Shown here piece by piece: positions 16,367 to 24,016 of a DNA stretch of 33,607 bases (the first letter of the stretch is position 1; each line of letters starts with the position of its first letter). Below the pieces are notes generated by a model. The model was not told the DNA's origin. It ran no database searches and was given only the letters and a program-made list of their open reading frames with translations. The stretch covers positions 1-33,607 of the forward strand of contig JAUSLF010000038.1 in NCBI GenBank assembly GCA_030646695.1, given 5' to 3'. Origin of the DNA: Nitrosomonadaceae bacterium. Lineage in GTDB: Bacteria; Pseudomonadota; Gammaproteobacteria; Burkholderiales; Nitrosomonadaceae. Position numbers and translations under genes: made by a program.

Positions 16367-17866
16367 TTATTCGATTTCTTTAAGAACGCGTGGTCGTCCG
16401 ATACCGAAACCCTGCGCGAAATCCACCTCAAGTTCACGCAGCTTGGCGATTACCTCATCGGTTTCAACCGACTCTGCAACAGTCTGGATACCTATGGTGT
16501 GTGCGACCCGGTTAATTGACACGATCTTGGCAAGGCTGATCGGATCATGCAACATATTGCAAACTAGGCCACCATCAATTTTCAGGAAATTGACTTTGAT
16601 GTTTCTCAGTAAATCAAATGAGGCATGTTTCCTGCCGAAGCCACACAATGCGACCTGGCAGCCGTACTGCCTGATTTTCTGCACGAATGCCGAGGTATCC
16701 GCAAGGCGCAATGTCACATCCGCTTCTTCGATCTCGAAACAAAGTACTCTGGCCAGTACACCGGTTTTCTGCAACTGATTCAGAACGAAATCGGCAAAGC
16801 CAGTGTCGCTCAGCGTATCTCTGGTCAAATTGATAAAAAATATCGTCCCAAGTGCGGGCTGGTGAACAGACAACCATTGCAGCATTTGGCTCACGACCCA
16901 GCGATCCAGATGCGTCATCATGTCGTGTCTTTCGACAGCAGGCAAGAATGCGCCAGGTGGCAAAAGATTGTCTTCTTCTTCGGCCATGCGCAGCAGAATT
17001 TCATGATGAACACACAAACCTTTATCTGTCTTGATAGGTGTGATGGCCTGACAATACAGACGGAACTCATCTTCCTCGATAGCTTGGGCAACACTGGCAG
17101 CCGAGACTCCCCATTCCGAAGCCTGCTCACCAAGACTCTCATCGAACAGGCTCTTTTCTCTCGGCTCGGTGTGCATGGTTGATCTGTTAAGTTCGCGTGT
17201 GCCTCGTTCTGCATCCCCCGGTAGCGATGCTTTTCCCTCTATCATGGGGGTGTACAGCAGGCAGAAGCCCCCTACCTTCCCTTCATTGTCAGAATCCGGA
17301 AAATACTGCCCAGACAGACGATGGATCGAATCATGGGTTAATTCTTGTATATGCTCGGCATGCACCGTTTTTCCTGCCATAACATCGGTGAGAAAACTTT
17401 CGATCTCTCCGTAAAATTTGTTACCCAATACTTCGCGCAAAGGTCGGCCGTCGACTTGATCCGGATTCAGCCCAAGCCATTGCCTGAACATAGTGTTGTG
17501 ATAGCAGCAGCGCTGCTCGGCATCAACGTAAGCAATCATCGCAGGAAATTTTTCACCAATGAACTGCAACCGCGCCTTGCTCGCGGCAGCCGCCTTCTCG
17601 GCCCAGAGATGCAGTTTGATTTCCTGCGCCAGTTTTTCCTCGGTTGCCAGCAACTGCATTGTGTGGCGCGCAACAATCAGCTCTATGTGCGTAGCCCGGA
17701 CTGCCATAGCAATTATCGACGCCACCAGAACCCCACTCAAGAACGCAATCCATAGCAGATCGCTGCGAGTAAAGTAGATGGCGGTCACAAGCAATATAAC
17801 CGTTACGATGGAAGCAATCGCCGACAAATATGGTTGGACTGTACGAAAGATGGAGAGGTCGCGCAT
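16367..17866 (-). CDS. Membrane PAS-EAL protein with degenerate catalytic site
   Basis: The protein has 499 residues. Two membrane segments (about 15-32 and 36-56) are followed by a helical linker (65-100), a PAS-like domain (about 100-205) and an EAL domain (about 255-499). Several EAL catalytic residues are altered: the signature is H-E-I-L-L-R-M (288-294) instead of E-A-L-L-R, and the metal-binding Asp pair of D-D-F-G is C-G-F-G (408-411). L-K-I-D (428-431), A-E-S-V-E-T (464-469) and Q-G-F-G-I-G-R-P (485-492) remain. Loss of the Asp pair normally abolishes c-di-GMP phosphodiesterase activity, so it is more likely a c-di-GMP sensor or protein-binding EAL. It lies downstream of the other signalling genes, on the same strand. 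Confidence 0.85.
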   Translation of the reverse strand: MRDLSIFRTVQPYLSAIASIVTVILLVTAIYFTRSDLLWIAFLSGVLVASIIAMAVRATHIELIVARHTMQLLATEEKLAQEIKLHLWAEKAAAASKARLQFIGEKFPAMIAYVDAEQRCCYHNTMFRQWLGLNPDQVDGRPLREVLGNKFYGEIESFLTDVMAGKTVHAEHIQELTHDSIHRLSGQYFPDSDNEGKVGGFCLLYTPMIEGKASLPGDAERGTRELNRSTMHTEPREKSLFDESLGEQASEWGVSAASVAQAIEEDEFRLYCQAITPIKTDKGLCVHHEILLRMAEEEDNLLPPGAFLPAVERHDMMTHLDRWVVSQMLQWLSVHQPALGTIFFINLTRDTLSDTGFADFVLNQLQKTGVLARVLCFEIEEADVTLRLADTSAFVQKIRQYGCQVALCGFGRKHASFDLLRNIKVNFLKIDGGLVCNMLHDPISLAKIVSINRVAHTIGIQTVAESVETDEVIAKLRELEVDFAQGFGIGRPRVLKEIE

Positions 17867-18000
17867 TTTTATGTATTTGGCGTTGATCCAGGCTACAGTT
17901 TTTTAAGCAGACAGGACATTTAGTGCCCGATAGTATAGCCCGCAACTTCGGGCCAAAACGGACTGTTTTTATTTCTCCATTGACAGTATTTTCTGCTCCA

Positions 18001-20434
18001 TTACCCCTGACCTGCTACAACACTAGCCATGAGCGGTTTTTTCTCCATCAGAAATTCTTCGATTTGTTCTGCAGAAACCGCCGGGCTAAACAGATCACCC
18101 TGAAACTCGTCGCACTTTAACAGTCTCAGTAAATCGGCTTGCTCTTTGGTTCACTCCCTCTGCAACGATCTTCAAGCGCAGAGAATGCCCCAGGGAGATG
18201 ATTGTGGACACGATGTTGAAATCATCCCGGTTGGTCGTCATGTTCATGATGAACGCCCGATCAATCTTCAACACGTGGATCGGCAGCCTGGCGATATAAG
18301 TTAGCGAAGAGTAGCCGGTACCGAAGTCATCTACCGCTATTTTCACTCCCATTTCCCTGACGGCCTGGAGCTTGCGGATGTTAGCCTCGACATCATGCAT
18401 GATCAGACTCTCGGTAATCTCGATCTCCAGAGTGTCAGCCACGTCCTTGCTGCCGCTCAGTGTGCGCTCCACGGTGGCAACGAAATCCTTCTGCCGCAAC
18501 TGCAACGCCGAAACGTTAACCGCGATCCTCGGTACTTGCAACCCACTGCCCTTCCATCGCCTGGAATCTGCCATCGCCTGTTCCAGCGCCCAACGTCCCG
18601 CTTCAAGGATGAGCCCAGTTTCCTCAAGTATGGGGATGAATTTCTGCGGTAACACGAGACCTATATCGGGATCATTCCAGCGCATTAACGCTTCCAACCC
18701 GCTAAGTTTCTGTTTCCTGAGATTGATTTTCGGCTGATAATGCAGCGTCATCTGGCCACGCTCCAGTGCACGGCGCAATTTGTTCTCCAGCGTCAGTTTC
18801 TCTGCAACCCGGGCATTTAACTCTCGCGTATAAAAAAGATATCTGTCTCCGGAGAGCTTGGCTTTTTCCAGCGCCGCCTCCGCATTCCGGCATAGCGCAT
18901 CGGCGTCCCCAGCGTCGATGGGAAAAATGGCTACCCCTGCCTGTGCTGCGATGCGCAACTCGTTACTGTCAACTTCAAATGCCTGCTCATGAATGCATGA
19001 CAAAACTCGCTCCAGAATACGACCTACATTACTGTCATCATCGCAATAACCTGTGACAATCGCGAATGAATCGGCATCTAGCCGCGACAAAATGTCGGTT
19101 TCGTCGAGCGCGCCCCGCAAACGCTGCGCGACCTGTTGCAACAACTCATCTCCGGCGCGCTGCCCCAGTGTCTCGTTGACGTTTCTGAACCTCTCAAGAT
19201 TCAGCATGACTACCGCAAATATCTTCTGGTCGTGACGTGCCGTAACCATCCGCTGGTCCAGGCGATCACGAAGCAGGGTACGGTTGGGAAGCCCAGTCAG
19301 GACATCGTGGTAAGCGAGGTAATTAATCTGTTTCTCTTTTTCGAGGTGATCAAGTGCACACGAAACATTCTCAGCAACCCCGGAGAGCAGCCTTATTTCT
19401 TCAGTGTCGAAAAAATTCGCTTCCGGCGCATAGAGCAGGAATAACCCCACCACCCTGTTTCCCGCTTGCAGCGGGAACACCGCCATTGAACGGTAACCAC
19501 GCCGCAGCGCCTCCTCTCGCCATTGTGTCATCCACGGGTCGGTGAAGATATCGTTACAGACCACAGTTGCTTTTTCTCGCAATACCAGTGATACCAATTT
19601 GCTGCTGTCCGGCGAATCATCCCGTACAAAAAACTGCGTGGCATCGAGATAGCCTTCATCGAAACCCGCCTTAGCCACGGCTGTGACGTCCACCCCGTTT
19701 GAATCGAATAACCCGATCCAAGCCATTCTGAACTTACCCTGCTCCACTGCGATGCGGCAAGCATCCTCGAACAGCCCCTGCTGGCTGCTGGCGCGGATAA
19801 TGGTCGTGTTGATGCCACTCAGAACAGCATACACACGATTCAGATGCGCCACTTTCATCTCTTGTTCCTTTCTTTCCGCGATCTCTGCAGTCAGTGCGGC
19901 AGTGTGCTGCTCCACCAGTCGTTCCAGACTGCCGTGGAGCCGGGCCCGCTCCAGTGCCACGGCGACTTGATTCCCGACACCATGCAGGACTTTCAATGCG
20001 GCAGCGTCGAACAGCCCATCTTGCGGTCCCGTCAGATTCATCAATCCCAGTGTGCGGTCGCCGAGCCACAGCGGAACGCTGGCGTGAAAGCATGGCCTTA
20101 GGGAGCCGTCTTTGGCTCTGCCGAGACGTTCACATTCCATGATGTTAGTCACATAGTTGATCCCTTCCGATTGGAGCTTGCGCTGGCACATGCAATCAAC
20201 CTCCATCGCGCCGGGAACCTCGAGTGCCGGTGGTAAATTTTGAGCGGCAATGAGCCGGAAACCGGATCCCCCTTCTTCTCGCAAGAAAATCCAGCCGGCC
20301 TGGATCCCAGGCAGCTCCAGAACTCGTTTTAGTGCTGTCTCCGCCACCTGCTGCTGGCTGATCGCCTGATTAAGGCCATCAACAATGTGACACAACCCAT
20401 TGAGCATGTCGTTGGAATCCAACAGATCTCTCAC
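18001..20434 (-). pseudogene. GAF-GAF-GGDEF-EAL protein, frameshifted and cut off from REC
   Basis: The uninterrupted frame runs from GTG 20434 to TGA 18095 (779 residues): GAF (about 20-165), GAF (210-365), degenerate GGDEF (370-535; D-A-D-S-F at 453-457 in place of GGDEF, and L-N-L-E-R-F in place of the metal Asp), and EAL (545 on; E-A-L-M-R-W at 581-586, V-D-D-F-G-T-G 701-707, L-K-I-D 722-725). After V-A-E-G-V-N-Q (757-763) it leaves the family. Dropping one base in the AAA run at 18145-18147 restores E-Q-A-D-L-L-R-L-L-K-C-D-E-F-Q-G and a natural end at TAA 18001-18003. The catalytic Gln is in that lost tail. Upstream, the frame is continuous with the response regulator except for a TAG, and GTG 20434 has no good ribosome site. 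It is a phosphodiesterase relic or a gene hit by sequencing errors. Confidence 0.75.
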
Positions 20435-20467
20435 CCGCTTCTTGAACTCGTCATTGAGTGAGTTTGC

Positions 20468-21034
20468 CTAGGTCAGATCTCGTTCCAGCATCTTGAGCTT
20501 GTCGTTGCCGCGAGCGGGTTGTTCGTGGGTCGAAATCAGAAGATCCAGAATTTTCTGCCGGTCGGAAGTAATAAAATGTCTCTGACCACCGAAGCTGATT
20601 TCTGCGCCTGTCTGCATTCTCCTGTACAGGTTGAGGTTCATGAGAACATAGTCGATGCGCGATAACAGGGACAACAGGAATTCTGCGTCATAGGGTTTAC
20701 GGATAAGATTGTCCACCTTGCTCTCCAGACCCAGCAGAATGTCCTGCGTATCGGCAAGCGCGGTGAGCAGGATGACCGGGATATCCTTTAATTGATTGTC
20801 TGATTTGATCGCTTGGCACAGCCCATAACCGTCCAGTTCTGGCATCACGATATCGCTGATTATCAGAGTAGGCTTGCATCGCGAGGCTGCTGCGAGCGCC
20901 TCTTTGCCATTGGCCACAACTACAACCGAGAAACCGTGCCCCTCAAGCAGGAGCCGCAACGGTTCCATTTGAGCCGGGCCACTCCCTGCGAGGAGGATTT
21001 TGATAATGTCGTGTTTGTTATCTTTGGGTTTCAT
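20468..21034 (-). CDS. Response-regulator receiver, probably N-terminal part of split gene
   Basis: The protein has 188 residues. The receiver (REC) domain spans about 10-125 with the phospho-acceptor Asp61 in I-I-S-D-I-V-M-P-E-L-D-G, Thr91 and Lys113-Pro114. The usual acidic pair near the N-terminus is missing: I-L-L-A-G-S-G-P stands where I-L-I-V-D-D-S-P is normal, so Mg2+ binding and phosphorylation are doubtful. After REC comes the helical stretch R-Q-K-I-L-D-L-L-I-S-T-H-E (about 155-167) that in related proteins continues into GAF or GGDEF modules. Here the frame ends L-E-R-D-L-T-TAG (20468-20470) and goes on in the same frame as A-N-S-L-N-D-E-F-K-K-R-V into the GAF protein. A CAG to TAG change would explain the break. 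Confidence 0.75.
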   Translation of the reverse strand: MKPKDNKHDIIKILLAGSGPAQMEPLRLLLEGHGFSVVVVANGKEALAAASRCKPTLIISDIVMPELDGYGLCQAIKSDNQLKDIPVILLTALADTQDILLGLESKVDNLIRKPYDAEFLLSLLSRIDYVLMNLNLYRRMQTGAEISFGGQRHFITSDRQKILDLLISTHEQPARGNDKLKMLERDLT

Positions 21035-21280
21035 GGGTTACGCCGTACTACTGCCTTGGTGACCCGTCCGATTCATCAGCACTGCGGCAATTCCAGTTTT
21101 CTCCGATGGGAGCCTGAGCTTGTAGTACGCAACAAGATGGACAGGCAGGATGGCAGGCCGCACTCCGCACCACCAGACAAACCGAGTCTGGCAAAACCAT
21201 GTAGCCTTACGTACTCCATCCAACCATTAATCTTGAGATTTTTGAGTTTCTGGACAGCAATCAGGTTTTCTAGTCATAAT

Positions 21281-21736
21281 TTATTCCCGTCCTGAATATT
21301 CAAAAACTACCGGCTCCAGTAGTGGTCGTTCGCACACGTCACGCATCAGAGCGGCGGTCTCACTCAGGGCAAGTTCCTGCAGACGGCAGCGCATACTCCA
21401 TGCGCCATCGGCCGATTCCGAAACGCCGCAGCTGTGCGAGGTTTCACCGCCCGCTCTTCGATTTTCGGACGACACCTGAGACCCCACACAGTTCATCACT
21501 GCCACCGGCAGATGCGGATAACGTCGCCTCGCTTCCCGAATCCAGCTCAGCAGATTCGCCTGCTGAGTGCAACCGCATACATTGCCATCTACCAGCACCA
21601 TGTCGTAATCATCGAGATAAATCTCCAAGACCCCATCATCAAGCTTGCGACGGGTTAAATGATGTTCCGTTTTTACCAACAACTTGTTAAGAAGCTGCCG
21701 CGTATCCGACTCATCAGCCAGCATGAGAATATTCAT
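21281..21736 (-). CDS. Receiver-like protein overlapping the end of luxI
   Basis: The protein has 151 residues. Its ATG overlaps the luxI stop as ATGA (21733-21736), a strong sign of translational coupling. The N-terminal half resembles a receiver domain: M-N-I-L-M-L-A-D-E-S-D (acidic Asp8/Glu9) and D-D-Y-D-M-V-L-V-D-G-N with Asp50 in the phospho-acceptor place. The second half (about 85-151) loses the pattern: no clear Thr/Ser then Lys-Pro is seen, and it is Cys/Ser/Arg-rich. No output domain is present. It may be a stand-alone degenerate receiver acting on LuxI/LuxR signalling or on the adjacent c-di-GMP proteins, or an eroding gene. Position in the luxI transcript means it should respond to cell density. 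No named family is recognised. Confidence 0.6.
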   Translation of the reverse strand: MNILMLADESDTRQLLNKLLVKTEHHLTRRKLDDGVLEIYLDDYDMVLVDGNVCGCTQQANLLSWIREARRRYPHLPVAVMNCVGSQVSSENRRAGGETSHSCGVSESADGAWSMRCRLQELALSETAALMRDVCERPLLEPVVFEYSGRE

Positions 21737-22344
21737 ACCGCCTCCCTGTGTGCGTGTTCAGGCAGAGTGCCGAACAATGCAAATTCGGTGATTTCGTCAA
21801 TTTCCAATGTGCAGGCGACAGTCAATACCCGGCCAATTTTAATGGGAGCACCCAAGCGGGTAACGCTCACTCCCAGTTTCTTGAACATCCTTTCTACCGC
21901 TACGCTGGTCACTGCAACATAGCGACGAATTCCATTCTCTTTGGCGAATAGCGCGGCCAAACGGATCATTTCGACAGGCAATTTACTCAAGCCAAACCCG
22001 GTTTCTTCAGTCGCGTCGGTGGCAGCTGCAAACCGGCTTAATTCCCACACATCGTGGCGCTGTGGCGCAGCCTTTCCATGTAATAACTGAGGAAAAACAT
22101 CTTTGAGCATATAAGAACCGGTGGTCGGCAGCAGACGTGAACAGCCCCTTACTTCCAGGTCCCTCTTGGCCAGCACATAAACCGGATCAATCTCGTCAAA
22201 CTCATCGTGTTCCATGCCGTTGTCGCTCATGACATCCCAACCCAACCGGTCATGGAAAACATCGTGCCGCAGCCGGTACATGGCTGTGGTGGTTTGGTGA
22301 TTGAGCGACCCGTCCCGGCGTTGCGCCAGCATGACCTGTTCCAT
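21733..22344 (-). CDS. luxI: LuxI-family acyl-homoserine-lactone synthase
   Basis: LuxI enzymes make N-acyl-homoserine lactones from S-adenosylmethionine and an acyl carrier. The 203 residues (from ATG 22344) show the family pattern: M-Y-R-L-R-H-D-V-F-H-D-R-L-G-W, then E-H-D-E-F-D, R-G-C-S-R-L-L-P-T-T-G, D-V-F-P-Q-L-L and V-W-E-L-S-R-F-A. The conserved Arg, Phe, Trp, Asp, Glu and Arg residues all appear present, so it should be active. An ATG at 22386 is in frame, but it sits inside the predicted -10 hexamer; AGGGGG before 22344 is a good ribosome site. The lux box lies upstream, the partner luxR is 287 bp away on the same strand, and a receiver-like gene overlaps the stop. The acyl chain cannot be predicted. 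Confidence 0.93.
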   Translation of the reverse strand: MEQVMLAQRRDGSLNHQTTTAMYRLRHDVFHDRLGWDVMSDNGMEHDEFDEIDPVYVLAKRDLEVRGCSRLLPTTGSYMLKDVFPQLLHGKAAPQRHDVWELSRFAAATDATEETGFGLSKLPVEMIRLAALFAKENGIRRYVAVTSVAVERMFKKLGVSVTRLGAPIKIGRVLTVACTLEIDEITEFALFGTLPEHAHREAV

Positions 22345-22381
22345 TTCAGCCCCCTGTTGATTGACGATGGGGCTATGAAAC

Positions 22382-22422
22382 GACATAGTGAAACGCTGGT
22401 CTAGCTGTCAAATCTTACAGGG
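22382..22422 (-). promoter_or_regulatory. lux box with overlapping -35 and -10 of luxI
   Basis: The 20 bp at 22403-22422 (plus strand AGCTGTCAAATCTTACAGGG) are an imperfect dyad with CTGT/ACAG ends and match the Vibrio fischeri lux box at 14 of 20 positions. On the minus strand a perfect TTGACA (22406-22411) lies within it, followed after 18 bp by TATGTC (22382-22387). This predicts transcription from about 22375 and a 30-base leader before luxI. Such overlap with the -35 is the class II layout of LuxR-type activators. Confidence 0.65.
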
Positions 22423-22444
22423 CAGATTCGTCAATATTGACTGA

Positions 22445-22465
22445 AAGCCTTACTGCATAAGGCTT
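22445..22465 (-). terminator. Hairpin after luxR, possible terminator
   Basis: AAGCCTTA (22445-22452) and TAAGGCTT (22458-22465) form a perfect 8-bp stem with a 5-base loop, between the luxR stop and the luxI promoter. On the minus strand only a short TTT follows, so termination may be partial. It would separate luxR transcripts from the luxI promoter. Confidence 0.4.
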
Positions 22466-22631
22466 GACAGGTTCTTGTGAGGCTTGAATTACAGGGAATT
22501 TTTAGTGAATTACGGGGTGAGGATGATCTGCTTTTGTTTCACTCGCCACTCCTTCGGCATTATCTCCAGCCGGAAGAGGGACTGGGAAACGTGAAAGTGG
22601 GAGGATGAATATGGAAGTGACGATAAGAACT

Positions 22632-23360
22632 TCAGGGTGAGATCAAACCTTGGGACATTGCCCGCGAGATTGCATGGTGGCGATTCTTTACCCCCATTTT
22701 ATTCGCTGCATTCTGCAGGTGAAACACCGCAGTGCGCTCGGAAGTATTGATGATGGCGCCAATCTCCCAAGCGGTTTTGCCTTCGGCTGCCCATAACAGG
22801 CATTCTTTCTCGCGTGGGGTCAGGTTGACTTTCTGAATCTTTAATGGTCCCTGATTCAGCACGATGCGCTGCACAGCTTCATGTATATAACACGCCAGCA
22901 GTTGGCCCTGCGCCATGCTGGCAGCAACATCGCTTTCAGTCGCGCGTGCTGCTCTGCAGGTGGCCAGACTTAGCATCGCAGTCTCTCCACGCCCGCCGTG
23001 TACGGCAAAACTGGCGCCATGTCTTAAACCAGCTTCTTTCGCTTCGCCTAGAAGTTTGGCACCGATAGGCTCCTTAAAGACCTTGCTGCTCCAAGTAATG
23101 GGAATAACGCTTTTGTTCGTGATGCAATGACGGAATGTTGGGTCAACCGTCTGGTAATCCATCTCAACATAGCGCTCCCACCATTGTTTGGAGTAGCCAT
23201 TTAGAATAAACCGATAAGGCCGGGTGAGCGAAATATTCACCTGCACGCCGTAAAGAAAGTACTCAAACCCCATCTGCTTGCTGACGGCAGCAGTGGTAGC
23301 ATGAAGTTCTTCAACTGTGTTGCAGCCTAGCAACGATTCAAATGAATCTGAAGCAATCAT
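22632..23360 (-). CDS. luxR: LuxR-family quorum-sensing regulator
   Basis: The protein has 242 residues with AAGGAGA 5 bp before the ATG. The N-terminal autoinducer-binding domain (about 15-165) keeps the usual ligand-pocket residues: Trp60/61, Tyr64, Asp73-Pro74, Trp90 and Gly115. The C-terminal LuxR-type helix-turn-helix (about 176-240) has L-T-P-R-E-K-E-C-L-L-W, G-K-T-A-W-E-I-G, S-E-R-T-A-V-F-H-L and N-K-M-G-V-K-N-R. It should bind the lactone made by the neighbouring LuxI and act at the lux box found before luxI. Both genes are on the same strand, luxR first. No lux box was seen before luxR itself, so feedback on luxR is not evident. Confidence 0.93.
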   Translation of the reverse strand: MIASDSFESLLGCNTVEELHATTAAVSKQMGFEYFLYGVQVNISLTRPYRFILNGYSKQWWERYVEMDYQTVDPTFRHCITNKSVIPITWSSKVFKEPIGAKLLGEAKEAGLRHGASFAVHGGRGETAMLSLATCRAARATESDVAASMAQGQLLACYIHEAVQRIVLNQGPLKIQKVNLTPREKECLLWAAEGKTAWEIGAIINTSERTAVFHLQNAANKMGVKNRHHAISRAMSQGLISP

Positions 23361-23497
23361 GATTCTCTCCTTTCACGATTCAAGCTCTTGATTTCTTCTT
23401 CCTGGCCCCCTTAGGAGCAACTGAAAAAACAAGCAGGGTAAAATCAAAATGCTGCCTGATCGACACGCCGCCCATTATTATTGGATTATCGGATGGT

Positions 23498-23959
23498 TCA
23501 ATCCGGCTTCCTGTAGAACTCGACCAAAAAACGCACCATACTCAAAGGCTCCACGCTGTGCAGAACTTCCGGCACAACAATTCCGAGTTTGTCCTGGGAT
23601 AATTCCATGTCTGTTCCCAAAGTATCTACGCGATAGCGAAGCTTGCCTTCTATAACGATAATTCTTGCCCAAACACCGGTTTTTGTCGAGTGATCTTTCT
23701 TCAAACCGGCAGGAATTGTTTCCTCGGTAAAGACGGGGGTTTGCTTGTACGAAACAAACCCGTCCGGCAGTTCAAATCTATCGCACCTGACGCAATTAAG
23801 AGTTGTCCCCAGCATGCTGCTGCGACCCTCTTCGGTCGTGACCCATGGCCGATTGATAAATGGCGGGTTATGCCGCACATGCTGTGGATGCCCGCAGCTG
23901 AGAATCGCGATCGGGTCTCCCTGGTTATCATGCCCAAATCCTGTTATCGGTCGTTGCAT
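23498..23959 (-). CDS. DUF3565-DUF1971 fusion protein
   Basis: The protein has 153 residues and two recognisable small domains. Residues 1-62 match DUF3565: M-Q-R-P-I-T-G-F, then L-S-C-G-H-P-Q-H-V-R-H-N-P-P and N-R-P-W-V, ending N-C-V-R-C, with Cys22, His24, His27, His30, Cys56 and Cys59 as possible metal ligands. Residues 63-153 match DUF1971, the cupin-like YeaR/TehB-like family: L-P-D-G-F-V-S-Y-K-Q-T-P, A-G-L-K-K-D-H-S-T-K-T-G-V-W, and H134 near V-P-E-V-L-H. Members of the second family are linked to tellurite resistance and to nitrate/nitrite response, but the function is not established. It follows the rubredoxin reductase gene by 57 bp on the same strand. Confidence 0.8.
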   Translation of the reverse strand: MQRPITGFGHDNQGDPIAILSCGHPQHVRHNPPFINRPWVTTEEGRSSMLGTTLNCVRCDRFELPDGFVSYKQTPVFTEETIPAGLKKDHSTKTGVWARIIVIEGKLRYRVDTLGTDMELSQDKLGIVVPEVLHSVEPLSMVRFLVEFYRKPD

Positions 23960-24016
23960 CTGTGGCTATGGTACTCTCAAATTGGCGGAACGCTTGTTAT
24001 AGAATTGTTACAGAAT

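Noticed and set aside
21038..21223. 61-residue open frame on the minus strand between the receiver-like gene and the response regulator
   Set aside because: No ribosome site, no recognisable domain and unusual composition. The 246-bp gap shows nothing else clear, though a promoter for the response regulator may lie there.
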